Shown here one piece after another: positions 1-11,055 of a stretch of DNA of 64,000 nucleotides. A program made the position numbers and the translations under genes. The DNA is taken from NCBI GenBank assembly GCA_026873275.1, contig JANTUC010000012.1:268001-332000 (forward strand), read 5' to 3'. Within the stretch, counting starts at the first letter, position 1, and each line of letters starts with the position of its first letter. Source of the stretch: Pseudopithomyces maydicus. Taxonomy: Eukaryota > Ascomycota > Dothideomycetes > Pleosporales > Didymosphaeriaceae. Below the pieces are notes generated by a model. The model was not told the origin of the DNA and ran no database searches. It saw nothing but the letters and a program-made list of their open reading frames with translations.

Positions 1-2197
1 GACCGAAGAAGGACGGGAATCGCCTGTGCCACGGGCCACAACACCTGCAGAGAATGAGTATTCACATCTCGGGTCATTACAGCTGGGGTCATTGAGGATA
101 GCAAATGGGGAGCCGTCCCCAGCTGCCAGTGCAAAGTTGAATTGGAATGCTTCCCGAGCAGCACGGGAAGACGAGGACTACTTTTCCCCAGAGTCTCAAG
201 ATAGCCCCATCATGATGAAGACAACAAGAAGGCGTCGCCACATGAGGAGTGCGTCAGACGTGCAACCTCGGACTCCCCGATTATACCGCAATTTGCGCAT
301 CACAAGCGACGCACGGAGAGCAAAGACCACCTCACGATACAGCACACCAACTAAGCCAAATTCTCCAGAAAGGCCGCAGCAATGGGAAATGCTACAGCAC
401 CTTTCGTATGAAGAACAGGAATTTGAAGCAGAGCCGGAGCCTGTTCGACGTCTCCGTGTCATGAACAAGAGTCAGGATACTCTTGCCACCATGCTCGATC
501 TGCAGCCTACGATATCTATTGAACCCCCTGCGCCTCTCCATCATGATCTAGCGGACGACCATGATGAAGGGTTTGTTTCGGAAGAGGTTTTGTCCTTTCA
601 GGAAGAAGCCAGCCGAATACTAGACACATCCATCTATGGTGAACCTGTAAACGCCGAGCGCTCCAGCTCAGAAATACCCACCATTCCGTCTACCAGTTCA
701 TCGCTGAGGGATCAGCATGAGGAAAAGCGCCCCCACCGAAGAAGGCTGACTCGGGATATTCATCAGGTGGAAGTTTTACGACTACCACTCGGGAACCCAG
801 TACACGGATAAAGGATCAAGCTACTTCTCAGAAGGGTCCGATCGTGACTGACTTGAGTCAAAGTGACGAAGAATCCAAACAGGAAGTGTCTGGGAGCTTG
901 CATACATTTGAGCAGATGATACATGCTTCCAATTCACAGACCCCATCGCCTCTTTCAGTCGCACAGGAACACGTCGTATCCCACCGATTGCATCGATATC
1001 GTTCGCAGGAAGAAGTGAAGAGTACTTTTGCACGGGACACAAGCCTCCCAGAGAATTGGAACATCGACGACCTCTCGCTCACTCTGAAGGCACCCAGACC
1101 GCCTCCAACGCCAACATCTTTCGTTTCCCAGTTTTCCGTCGATAGTAAACTTTCTCTACGTGGGCGACTACAGAGGAGACGACCTTCATTTCAAGAATTA
1201 CCTGTTGTACAAGCGTGCAATCCAATTCCAGAAGGGTCGATTCCTGCTATCCCAACCGAGCTTCGCAAACATTTCGTTAGACGTGTCTCCGAAACGCCAG
1301 CTATGGAGTGCTTAACTCAGACGTATCCCACCAAGGATCATGTCAACACCGAAGAGCAAGAGCAGGATCTACCCGCTCTAGAACCCATCAAATTTCCTTC
1401 GCCTCCAGCAACGCCTGAACCCGAAACACGTGGCAGGCATCACAGGCGCGCGGCCACGGAACGACCACCATCGCCTCGCCGTGGACTTCGTCGGAGTCTT
1501 TCCCTTTTCCGACGGAAGAGCAAGGCAGGAAAAGAGGAAAAGCAACCGCCACTGCCAGATGAAACCATCATCTTCGACCTCGGTACCACGGCTACCTCCC
1601 TCGGTCGCTCCCCCTACGATGCCGCTCTGGATGCTGTTCACCAGAAGCGAGTAGCGGCGCCCACCCACCCTCACCAAGTCAGCGAAACGATGGCACAAAC
1701 AAAGCCTTCAGCGAGCATGGATGCTAAGACCGCCGCGAACCTCGCTCGTTTCCGCAGCAAAGACCGCGCATCACGTCGCCCCGAGATGCCCGTCAGACCA
1801 AAGAGTTACTACAGCGAAAGAGAGGCAAGTGCAGGCACGGACATCCATCGACGCCACAGCTTCTACGGCCACGCACCCCCATGCCCACCATACCCAGCAT
1901 CAGCAACCTCGGGGCTGCACACCGATCATCAGCAGCCCAGCACCCGACGAGCAACGAAATCCCCTCCATCCCGAGCGATCCCACCCCCAGGTCCGTGCTC
2001 GTTCCAAAGGTCGCGGTCGCGTCGTCACCCCGTTGATTGAGAAATACAACCAGTACAGCTCGAGTCGACCGAACACCGTCGACGGCACCGCGACCACCAA
2101 GGCACCGACTCAGGACAAGAAGACCGAATCCAGACGCAGCTTCAGCAAGGGCAGATACTACGCGCGCAAACACATCGATCACCCCGATTGGGGCTGA
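1..2197 (+). CDS. Large disordered fungal protein, 5'-truncated, with three apparent -1 frameshifts
   Basis: The reading frame is open from the first base, so the gene starts upstream of the window. Coding character runs in frame 2 to about 722, frame 1 to about 1878, frame 3 to about 1986, then frame 2 to the TGA near 2197. Each switch needs one extra base and falls in a homopolymer: AAAA at 723-726, CCCCC at 1876-1880 and CCCCC at 1983-1987. The reconstructed protein is low complexity, rich in Ser, Pro and Arg, with clusters such as KADSGYSSGGSF, RRSLSLFRRKSK and RPKSYYSER. It ends in a basic tail (RSFSKGRYYARKHIDHPDWG). No enzymatic domain or membrane segment is visible. Ser/Arg/Pro-rich proteins of this kind are common fungal regulators or scaffolds, but I do not recognise the family. 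Coding status is fairly sure; function is unknown. Splicing was considered for the first switch, but the phase does not fit. Confidence 0.6.
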
Positions 2198-3193
2198 TCA
2201 CCTCTTTCGTTAAATAGTACAGAGTTTTGAATTACCTGGGACTGGGACCGGTGGTACGAACACATACGTACATACATACACACATACAGCGCACGGTATG
2301 CATTTTTCTCTCCTTTCCGAATCGCAAGCTATATACCATTTATGCATTGTCGCGTTTTCACATTTGTTTTGTCATGGGTGGCGGGCATTCCTCCTGTATA
2401 ATATACAGGACAGGTTTTTTTTTCTTTTCAGCATTGCATGCATGCTCACAGTGGATCTGGTATTCTATCTATGGGGTTAAAGTGGCGTGGGTTGGCTGGG
2501 CTAAAGGGGCACATAGTTATGGCATATACGTATACGGTGGGACGTCGGGTGGGGGATACGGTTCAATCAAGCATATATCCGAAATAGAGGTTTATCTCGT
2601 GCACTGTGGGTGGTGGTTACGTGGACATGTTGAACCTATGATTTGGTGCTGAGTGGAGAGCAAGATTTGCTGTTTAGTGAGTGCTAATTGATGAGATGGT
2701 GTGGAAAATGAAGCAAGGACAACCCGAACCAGAGATCTGATCTGACATGAAGTCAGTCACCCATTCCAATATCGTCGTAAATCACCTAGACAGATCATGT
2801 CGGCACCAGCGCATGACAAACTAGACGCAACGGTATGATCAAAAAGCACCAAAACAACAGATCAAACAAGACAGGGTCACCTGACATGAAGAGAACCTGG
2901 GGATCCATGTTCAATATCGAACGCACTCTCTAGGCCTTAGCTCAAAAGGTTTACACTAGGTAGTAGTGTAGAAACAATAAGCACATTTGTGACGTCACTA
3001 CCAATAGTCTCTTATTGATGAAGAATCCATCTATAATTGTTCACAATCACGCATTGGAAACACAAGACCAAGTAAAGAAAATGAACGGTGCAATATCTAT
3101 AGAAATCTATCAGGTACTTTTTTTTAGGGTTACATGCGTTAAGCGAGAGTCAAGTATGCACAGTATCACATATAAGCTGGTAAAATGCGACCC
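2198..3193. other. Intergenic / 3' UTR region
   Basis: Between the ends of two convergent genes. It holds the 3' UTRs and short AT-rich stretches. Reading frames here lack codon structure and I see no RNA gene. Confidence 0.5.
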
Positions 3194-4589
3194 TCAGAAT
3201 CCGAGCAAAGCCTTGGCACCCGGCTCGCTGCAGATGTACACGACATCGTGGTTGTCGGTGAAGCCGTTGAAGCGCGTAGCAGAGCACTTGGTGTACGCGC
3301 CCATGTCCTCGAAGTAGAGCCAGTCGTTGACGTCCAGGACCTCGGGGAAGGTGCACGACGAGGAGATCACGTCGATGCCGTCGCAGGTGGGGCCCCAGAT
3401 GGAGTACTCGACCATGGACGGGGTGTCGTAGCCGGACCGTCGGACATCGTACAGGACGTCGTTGCCGTTCTTCAGGACGCGTGGCACGGGGTGCTGGTGG
3501 TCGAAGATGATGCTCGAGAAGTTGCCGTAGACGCCGTCGTTCATGTAGAGCATGTAGGACGTGGTGCCGAGCGTGGCGTCGGCCACGGTGCGGCGCGCGA
3601 TCACATGGCAGGCCAGCGTGAAGGCCGTGGAAACGAAGTACCGGCCGGGCTCGCCGATGATGCGCACAGAGGGCGGGAAGTACTCGTCCAAGGAGGCGGA
3701 GAGGACCGCGGCCATGGGCTCGAACGTCTCGTCACCCGTGAAGCCACCACCAACGTCGAGCGTGTGCATGGTGAAGCCCAGAGTAGCAGCTTGGTCGAAG
3801 ACGAAGCGGGCGTCCTGCACGGCCTTGATGAAGGCCTTGGGGTCGGAGGCACCGGAGCCGACGTGGAAGGCCACGCCGACCACGTTCAGTTCCAACTTCT
3901 TAGCAAGCTCGAGGAGCTCGCCGGTGCTGTCCATGGAGGCGCCGAACTTCTGGCTGAGGCGACACAAGCTGGCCGAGTCGTCGGTCAGGATGCGGAGGTA
4001 CAGCTCGGCGTCGGGGGCGATCTGCTTGGTCTTGTACAGCTCGTCGGCGTTGTCGAAGGTCATCTGCTTGACGCCAGCGTTGGTAGCATAGCGCAGGTAG
4101 CCCTTGGTCTTGCACGGCTGGGCGTAGATGACGCGGGAAGGATCAACACCCATCTTCAGGACGGTCTCAATCTCGTTCTTCGAGGCGCAGTCGAAGCCCA
4201 GTCCCAACTCGGAGAGAAGGCGAAGGACCTGGGTGTCGGGATTGCACTTGACGGCTGGCTTGAAATCAGCGTTGTTCCGATGTAGTGGGCACCTACAGGG
4301 AGGGGAGCTACTCACCATAGTGCGGCTTGACGCGGGCCAAGTTCTTCTTCCAGCGGAGGTGCTGGCGGTAGACCTCGCCCAAGTCGGCGACGAAGAAGGC
4401 ATCCTCGTCGCCAACGTCGCAGGTGTCCGGGTCGATGGACTCGACACGGCTCTTCAGAGCCTCCCCAATCAATTGTTTGGATAAAACGGCGCCATGGTTG
4501 TCGGTCGCACCAAAGGTAGGTTCGACGGACGATAAGTCGTGGTAAGATAACTTATATTCCTGAGTAGGCGTGATAGCGGAAGGTGCCAT
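3194..4589 (-). CDS. Ornithine decarboxylase
   Basis: PLP-dependent decarboxylase converting ornithine to putrescine, the first committed step of polyamine synthesis in the cytosol. Two exons: 4589-4316 and 4254-3194, with a 61-nt intron (4315-4255, GTGAGT...CCAG). The splice joins HY to AVKCNPD and gives 444 residues, the usual fungal length. Visible signatures are the PLP lysine in YAVKCNPD (about Lys94), GVAFHVGSG, the glycine-rich LDVGGGF, the GEPGRY phosphate-binding loop and the active-site cysteine in WGPTCDGID (about Cys382). These separate it from diaminopimelate and arginine decarboxylases. A TATA-like element lies about 45 nt upstream of the ATG, so the leader is probably short. 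Fungal ODC is normally controlled by antizyme-mediated degradation; that cannot be judged here. The gene appears intact. Confidence 0.96.
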
Positions 4590-4627
4590 TCCCTGGATGT
4601 TGTCCGAGTAGGAGGGATATGGGACGT

Positions 4628-4639
4628 ATTTATATATCT
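4628..4639 (-). promoter_or_regulatory. TATA-like element of ornithine decarboxylase
   Basis: On the minus strand the sequence reads gatatataaata, about 45 nt before the ODC start codon, followed by a pyrimidine-rich stretch. Position and sequence fit a core promoter; this is inference only. Confidence 0.5.
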
Positions 4640-7546
4640 TGTCTGGATGGCGCCGGGGCGTTAGGGGGCTTGAAGGGTGCGAAGCCGAGACTGGCTTGTG
4701 GGCGAGGTCTTCTCGACTCTTCCTCTCCGAGAGGAAGAACCACAGAGAGGCTCCTATGCGGCAGCTGAGAGTGGTGGAGATCGGGGGTTCGGTGGGCCTC
4801 GGGAGGGAACAATTCGCGCTCGACGTCGGCTCTAGAAGGTGACTGCAGGCGGGGGTGGCAGGTTGTTGAAGGTGTGCGGGGAGGCTCGCGCCGATACAAC
4901 TTGAAGGTCGAGAAGGAATATGGCCGAGGCCGTGGTGGAGGGGTTGCCTTTGCGCTGACCAAAGGCTGCCGCTAGAAGCGAGTGTTGGGTTGAACGACGG
5001 CAGTCACGCTAGGGTGAAATGCCGCAAGCTGGGGGGTTGGGGGGTTGGAGTGGATGGGGACGGCGTCGTGGAGGAAGGACAGACAGACAGGTCACGTCTC
5101 AATTTTCACCTAAACGTGGGATCCTCGCCGCTTCAATGGAAATGGCTCATTAAGTAATAAGCCTACACCGCGCTAGAGGCCGCGACCCCGGCCTCCCGCC
5201 AGAATTTTGCCCTGACATCACCCAAGTCACCGAGATCCACCAGTAGCGCGCCTGGTAAATGCCACACTGCCACACCCAGCGAACCGCAGCCTCCCGTGCC
5301 CCGCTGTTTCTGCGAATAGCTTCATCGATCGATGGCCAAACAGCTGGACGGCACTTTTGGGAATGCAAACTGGCTTGGCTCTGCTCTGCCAGATCAGGTT
5401 TTCCACACAGCATCGACACCGACTTTGACGACGCTAAAAATATCCCTCACCGTCCCTTCAGCGTCTCAGCGTCTCAGCGTCTGCCCCTCGAGCTGGTCGC
5501 ACGAGATAGCAGCGGATAAGCACGCGTGCATTTTGTGCATGCAAAAACAGGTACTAGCCCGTAAGCTTTGGGACCGACGCCTTCACGTGTCAGCGTTGCG
5601 AGCCGACCGTTTGGGCCCACGCGTGATATCTCGTGCATTGCATCCACCCATGGATGTTGCGGCGTGAGGTGGTGTGCCGAAACGCATGCCATAGTGAACG
5701 GTGCCCAACCATGGCTGCATTCGGAGCTACCCCTTCTTACCCTTGGGTTTTCCGCGGATACTCTGTGGAAGTGCCAAGCCATATGTGCCATCCCAAATGG
5801 TAACTCGCTGCATTTCCCCTCCATCGCACCTCCATCACAACCCATGCCAGCAGCCTCTTCCTCTCCTATGAGCGATTTTGACGGCCTCAGACTGACCCGT
5901 GGCTCTCTATGCTGTCGCAATCTGTGCTAACCATCCCAGGAATCTCGGGCGAGCCTTGAGCTACTCCCTACATATGTACCTGAAGTTTTGGCGCACACGG
6001 GACGCGTCATGCTTAGCTGTCACTCACCCCTCAGCTTGTCCTCGAAAGCTCACAGCACCGGTCTCCGCCAGTATTCCCGTTGGTTTGGCTAACACCGCAG
6101 ACCCACCTTCAACATGATCGCCAGCCGACGAAAGTCTAATACCCCCTTCAAACCTAACTCAGCGCATCGCCCTTCCATGAGATCCACAAAGTAGGAGCGA
6201 TGGTCGGGTATCCTCCCATTACACTCCACATACCCCTTTGGGCCGTGTGCTAAACACTGCCCCGTTACAAAATCCCTCAGTCGTCGCGCCACAAGACTAC
6301 TCGTCATCGCCGTCAGCCCGACGCCGTTCTTGAAGAAAAGAATTACCGCACAACTTTGTTCCTAGCGGCTTGAGGGCTTTAATGATGAGCGAATAGGCGA
6401 ACGCAGGTGCCGTGATGAGTGACTGATGTGGTAGGCGATATCGTCTTGTAAAATTAGGCGACCAGGGAATCATGGCGGTGAACGAGATATGGTCGAACCG
6501 GTAACATTGCCTTGTTTAACTGGCGACAAGGGTGAAGCAATCATCCAATAATACGGCATATTTGCACTCTCCATCATGGTTTGATATATCCCAGCGTGCG
6601 GAAATGCAATATCCACCTGCACGGAATATGCAGTCTTCTGTGCGTATATCTCGAGACAGATCGTCGAATATAGCTTAGAGATTCGCAATTGGGACACGGG
6701 CCTCAGGAAATTTGGCGATGAGGACAAAACGATTGGTGGCTCATATTGCATTGTTCTCACTGAGCAGGTCATGTACAGCTCAGCCCGCAACGGGAAATAG
6801 TACATATGGTCGAGGTAACACATGTGTCACAGTACGCATTCTTCAAAGCGCAACTCAACATCGTTCCTGACCGGCCATTGAACTTGCCAGCCTATTGTTT
6901 GAGCGCCTTGCTTAGTGTACCAGGGCCTATTTCAGCATGTGCAGGTTTGTAGCATTGACCTGAAGAGGGCAATGAGGTGAGTAGATCCATCATGACCGAG
7001 CAATAGCCCCACAACACAGATCATTTGCTCTCTCTCTCTCTCTGTCCTGAATCACCTTGCACATACTATACTACCCGGGCCTATACATGCTGAGCATTGT
7101 TTAATGTTTCGCGTGGTTATCCGAATACGTAGCTAACATGTTCTCGGTCTACATAAAAGCTTTGCCATAATCCCTATGACTCCATAGCTACCCACGCTCT
7201 CTATCACCCTAAATTATTTTATTTACATAGCTCGATGATCTTCCTATAGACATCTACCTTCGTGAAGCAGTCAATATTTACGCTTTGATGCAGCAGTAGC
7301 GGCATCACCTGTGCAGGTCTTTGCGACGTTAATAAAAAAAATGTCCCAAATCGACGTTTCCTTACACTATGTCTACCAAGTGGGCTCCCTGCACAATGCT
7401 TTTTTCTCGTATAGTGAGACTTATCATTGTAAGACAGCGTACAGTACTGCGAGACATTCTTTGAAGACTAGTTTACAAATAAAGAGAAAGCCGCATATTT
7501 TCACAAGCAGCCTCAACCCAATAGTATCCAAAAGTGTGACAGCAAC
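4640..7546. other. Gene-poor region upstream of ornithine decarboxylase
   Basis: About 2.9 kb without a credible gene. Open frames on both strands are short, mutually overlapping and lack domain-like sequence or paired splice sites. It contains the ODC upstream region and a (CT)8 microsatellite at 7028-7043. Confidence 0.5.
7028..7043. repeat. (CT)8 microsatellite
   Basis: An uninterrupted CT dinucleotide run in an intergenic region. Confidence 0.9.
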
Positions 7547-8236
7547 ATGGCATTTGATAATTCTCCTGGTACATGGTCTTCAGTCCACAAGCAATGCAGC
7601 AAGCTCTGGCATTCGCTTGAGGAGCTGATCAATCACACCGACCATGCTTCCTACCCGCCTCCACAGGTAACTGACCACAATTCTCCGCCACCAAACCATT
7701 GGATGGGCTTCTTCGTATGCTCCGAATGCAAGGCCTATTTCTACCCATCCTACCGCCCAGGGCCCCACCCTGTCGGATATCTCAGTTGCAACAATCCGGC
7801 TTGTAGGTGCGTGATCGAACCATCCGCAACTACATCGACAGCCTTAAAACGCGTCGTTCTCTTTGACCGCCAGCAAATCTTCATCTCTGTTCCCCGTCTC
7901 ACAGGTCCACATCGCGAGCAGAATCCGTACTTCACCGTCTGCCCGTGTGGCTTGACGCATCGTGCTAGACTGTACAAGCCTAGTCTCAAAAAGAAGTGGA
8001 AACAGTTTCCAAAGTCTTGGAAGGACGAACCGACAATGGACAGGCTACGCCGATTCATGAAGCAGAAAATTGATAGAAGCGTGACTCTTATTGAGTTTGA
8101 ACATGTGCAGTGCCTGTGTGGTAGGCGTTATGACGTGTTCCGCTGGCAGCATTTCGTCCTTTCTTACGATCGAGTGTTTCATATCGATGGGGCTGATGCC
8201 CACGGGCGTTGGACAGAGATCCGGCATAACGAATAG
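7547..8236 (+). CDS. Putative double zinc-ribbon protein, copy A
   Basis: Single-exon, 229-residue protein beginning at ATG (MAFDNSPGTW). Cysteines are arranged in metal-binding pairs: C58/C61 (FVCSECKAYF), C81/C86/C88 after an HPVGY motif, C132/C134 (FTVCPCGLTHRARL) and C189/C191 (VQCLCGRRYDV). The layout of an aromatic-flanked CxxC, an HPxG linker, a second Cys group and then PYxxVCxxCGLxxRA matches the gene at 22305-22982. That suggests a divergent paralogous family resembling the putative double-zinc-ribbon proteins of Dothideomycetes (recalled, not searched). There is no signal peptide or membrane segment, so it is presumably intracellular. The role is unknown; Zn-dependent nucleic-acid or protein binding would be a guess. 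Confidence 0.75.
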   Translation: MAFDNSPGTWSSVHKQCSKLWHSLEELINHTDHASYPPPQVTDHNSPPPNHWMGFFVCSECKAYFYPSYRPGPHPVGYLSCNNPACRCVIEPSATTSTALKRVVLFDRQQIFISVPRLTGPHREQNPYFTVCPCGLTHRARLYKPSLKKKWKQFPKSWKDEPTMDRLRRFMKQKIDRSVTLIEFEHVQCLCGRRYDVFRWQHFVLSYDRVFHIDGADAHGRWTEIRHNE

Positions 8237-8520
8237 TGGCCTCATCTGGGGACATACGTACAGGATATGCATAACTAGAGCATGAGATCTGGTATAGCAT
8301 TGTATCAATACAATTCACAAGTATTTGCAGACCTGGCATGTCCACCTAGGACATGTGGATAATGCTACAGCAGGCTCGCGCCTTGTCCCTCGAATCATCT
8401 TTTGATCAAATCTACTCTCGCACATATGAACTATGCCTACCAAATGTGATGTGAATCAATATGAAAGAATGTAGGTGATGTATACAAATCCAGAGCAAAT
8501 GAATGCCGCCATTATTATTT

Positions 8521-8830
8521 GTGAGATCACGGTATAATATCATAGGGCTAACCTCTCGAGATAGATAAGATCGTATATATTGATCTAAAATAAGACTATA
8601 CAAAGCTAGAGAGAGAGAGGAAGATACCTAAGGACTAGGCCTCTATTGTGAGATCACGGCATGATATCACAGGGCTAACCTGTCAAAATAGATAAGATGC
8701 GTATGTTCTACTTTACGATAAGAATATATAAAGCTAACCTCTCGAGATATGCTAGATGGTATATTCTAGGCTAAAGGGAAAATATACTAAGCTAGAGAGA
8801 GAGGTAGATCCCTAAGAACTAGGCCTCTAT
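8521..8830. repeat. Degenerate tandem AT-rich repeat
   Basis: Two head-to-tail units begin with gtgagatcacgg (8521 and 8647) and end with actaggcctctat (about 8634-8646 and 8818-8830). Unit 2 is about 58 nt longer because an internal block starting aagctaacctctcgagata (8731) repeats part of the unit. Differences between the copies are mostly C/T and G/A (ggtataatatcat versus ggcatgatatcac), as RIP mutation would produce. No coding capacity is visible. It is probably a decayed transposon or LTR fragment. Confidence 0.65.
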
Positions 8831-9150
8831 ACAGTAATAGAGGGGCCCTTCGGGGTAAACGCCTGTGAGGCAGCCTAATAGTAGCCTGAAGGGGGCTGGG
8901 TCCTCACATCTATGTAGAGTCAGAGGGTCCTTAGTGGCAAACGCCTGTTGTTGTTATTGTTGCCCATGTAATCAGTGTGTAGTAGTGCCCTGCAAACGGC
9001 TGCCTCACAAAATTCAACGTGAACTCTGGTATTTCCTTCGTTTGTCGACTGGCTCTCGGCTCTGATTCGTTGTCTGCTGGTTGAACGTGAATGCACGGTG
9101 CAATTTTGACCGTTCGCGTCGCTCTTATTTTTCTCACTCTGTCAACCTTG
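8831..9150. other. Intergenic flank of the repeat block
   Basis: Holds two short similar blocks sharing aaacgcctgt (near 8860 and 8940). They may belong to the same repeat element. No gene is seen. Confidence 0.35.
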
Positions 9151-9154
9151 TACC

Positions 9155-9165
9155 TTATATATATC
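9155..9165 (+). promoter_or_regulatory. TATA-like element and CT-rich leader
   Basis: ttatatatatc lies about 190 nt before the ATG at 9352 and is followed by a CT-rich tract (about 9178-9200), typical of fungal core promoters. Inference from position and composition. Confidence 0.4.
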
Positions 9166-9201
9166 TTCGCCGACCCCGCTCTCTCTCTCTTTCTCTTTAT
9201 A

Positions 9202-9292
9202 AACACCGCTCCTTTTCTTTCTCATCAACACCACCGCTCCTTCTCTTTCTCATTAACAACACCGATCCCTCTCTTTCACATCAACAACATCC
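9202..9292 (+). repeat. Three tandem copies in the 5' leader of the next gene
   Basis: Three imperfect copies of about 33 nt share the pattern aacaccgctccttttctttctc followed by atcaac or attaac. They sit between the TATA-like element and the ATG at 9352, so they would be transcribed in the 5' UTR. Confidence 0.6.
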
Positions 9293-9351
9293 TCAATACC
9301 TGCAAATCCTCCCCCACGTCACACTCTCGTGAACACAAATCCGACACAGCA

Positions 9352-10059
9352 ATGGCCACCAAGCGCAGCCGCTCGCCTTCTTCCGACAATGACCGCAAAG
9401 GAAAAATGCCCAAGATCGAGCAAACTCCAGAACCTGAGGCCGCCAACGAACCTGAGGCCGCCAACGTCGCGCAGCCCAACCCGAGAGAGCCACAACTCAG
9501 GCTCCAAGACCAACCGCAGTTCGACGGATTCCCACGCAAGATGCTGCGAATCATTGACATGCAGCTCGAACTCCGACTCTTCCAGATCTCGGGTAGCCGT
9601 CCTGCGGGCTGGGTGCCTCGATACACGGTCAACACGGGGTTCACGCAACTGTACCCGCCCGAGGAGATCCGCTGGAACCCTGGACGGGTGGGACAAGAGG
9701 AGTACATCAGCGTCTCCGCCGCGAACTCCGCTCTCCTCAGACTGCTGCAGAGGATTGAACCACAACTCCTCGACGGTAGTTATGAGTTCCGAGAACTTGA
9801 CACCCGTATGGTCGCCTACAGACAGAAGGCCAACCCATCACTTTTCGACCTGCATGCCCTCCGACGCCGTGACATCGGCTACCATTTCGACAAGGACGGA
9901 GCACTTGGCATCTGTTACCTGAACGAAGGCAACAGCGGGTTCGACGATGAGCTCATCGACGGCGTCTTCCGGGTAATCCCTCGAGACTTCAGTCGCAACT
10001 GCTTCTTCGTGAAGGCAACGTCTGATCCTCAGATAGAGGGTTCAGCATCGCGACGGTGA
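9352..10059 (+). CDS. Uncharacterised protein ending just before an acidic in-frame extension
   Basis: Start chosen at the ATG giving MATKRSRSPSSDNDRKGK; upstream in-frame codons belong to the CT-rich leader. The predicted protein has 235 residues. A basic, NLS-like Ser/Arg N-terminus carries a short duplication (PEAANEPEAAN). A folded-looking middle follows (FPRKMLRIIDMQLELRLFQI, then ELDTRMVAYRQKANPSLFDL). It ends at a TGA at 10057-10059. The same frame stays open for another 67 codons and encodes a strongly acidic Asp/Glu tail ending in TAG at 10261-10263. That tail is unlikely by chance, so the TGA may be a nonsense mutation, a readthrough stop or a sequencing error. I do not recognise the family. 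A nuclear location is plausible from the basic and acidic tracts but unproven. Confidence 0.6.
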   Translation: MATKRSRSPSSDNDRKGKMPKIEQTPEPEAANEPEAANVAQPNPREPQLRLQDQPQFDGFPRKMLRIIDMQLELRLFQISGSRPAGWVPRYTVNTGFTQLYPPEEIRWNPGRVGQEEYISVSAANSALLRLLQRIEPQLLDGSYEFRELDTRMVAYRQKANPSLFDLHALRRRDIGYHFDKDGALGICYLNEGNSGFDDELIDGVFRVIPRDFSRNCFFVKATSDPQIEGSASRR

Positions 10060-10263
10060 TCCCATCGGGGCAGCAAGGCGCGGGAGAGCATCGAAATTGA
10101 GAGCGGCGACGATGATGGAGAAGACGGTGGGCGCTCGCGGGAGGCAGAGGATGATCGTGAGGAGCACGACGAGGACGATCCGGACGAGGACGACGAAGAA
10201 GATTCGGACAACGACGACGAGTACTACTCGGACGAGGGCGACGGGGAGGTGGAGTCCGAATAG
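10060..10263 (+). other. Acidic C-terminal extension beyond an in-frame TGA
   Basis: Continues the frame of the upstream gene directly after its TGA. It encodes residues such as KARESIEIESGDDDGEDGG and a run of Asp/Glu blocks ending DGEVESE before TAG. The length, composition and frame agreement support real former or conditional coding sequence. Confidence 0.55.
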
Positions 10264-11055
10264 GAGGGGAAGGAGAACGAGGCGTATGATGCCGTGTTTG
10301 TTTGTTGAAGGGCTTTTGGGGATCTGGTAGCTCTGGCTGTTTATATAAAATCTTCTCTCACTATGACCACTGATGTGAAACATCTCTTTCTGTCTTCTAT
10401 CACAGCCGTGACCTCGATCGTCCGTTCAAGCCCAGATTGCTGTTGTCCGTCCCGATCTACAAACCTCCAGATACGAGGTGATGCTGGAGGCACAAGCTCA
10501 GAAGTGGAGAGATGCTTATCCTAAGTAATATATAAAATATAATATTTTCCGGTAAAATCAAGTGCTATAAGCAAGAATTTTTGAACTCTATGAGAGTTGA
10601 GTAATGCACCTTATAATTACTAAGGTTTTATATACTGTTGAATGAGATGGAGATGACTTTATTCTATCTACTAGATAAGGCGGTCTCTTATATAGAGATC
10701 CCTTCTCTTCACAAACTGATCACAAGATTTGAGGAAACATAGCAAAACAGATAAGTTATACGGCTTGTGTGGGGTTTTATCATCCAGCAAATCTCCTTCA
10801 GCTTGTCCATGGTACTGCTGACCCAACACCAAACTCTTTTCTGTTTTGCACCTCTCAAGTAGCAACGCCCAGAACATTCTTCAAAGAGCAATCCAACAAA
10901 CCGAAACCAGATGCACATTACTTTTCTAAACCTACGACGCGGGGGTATACTGCAAAATCCAAGACCATTCTATGCTCCCCATATCCATTATTCCCGTGAA
11001 TTTCCTTCCCAAACTCCAATATGCCAATGCCAATGCCAGTCCCAGCCCGCATTAT
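10264..11055. other. AT-rich intergenic region with a possible retroelement remnant
   Basis: From about 10500 the sequence becomes very AT-rich. On the plus strand an LTR-like start tgttgaatgagatgg is seen at about 10634. The minus strand of 10671-10918 has open frames without recognisable protein motifs. A decayed LTR retrotransposon or solo LTR fragment is possible, but I found no matching second LTR. Confidence 0.3.

Noticed and set aside
647..727. Intron with donor GTAAAC and acceptor AAAAG inside the first gene
   Set aside because: The acceptor leaves the reading frame out of phase with the downstream frame, while one added A in the A-run fits perfectly.
3185..4285. A 366-codon plus-strand frame
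   Set aside because: It is the antisense of the ODC coding exon, with composition forced by GC-rich codons, and contains no domain.
9276..9765. Minus-strand frames of 143-148 codons
   Set aside because: Shadows of the gene at 9352; no motifs and no start context.
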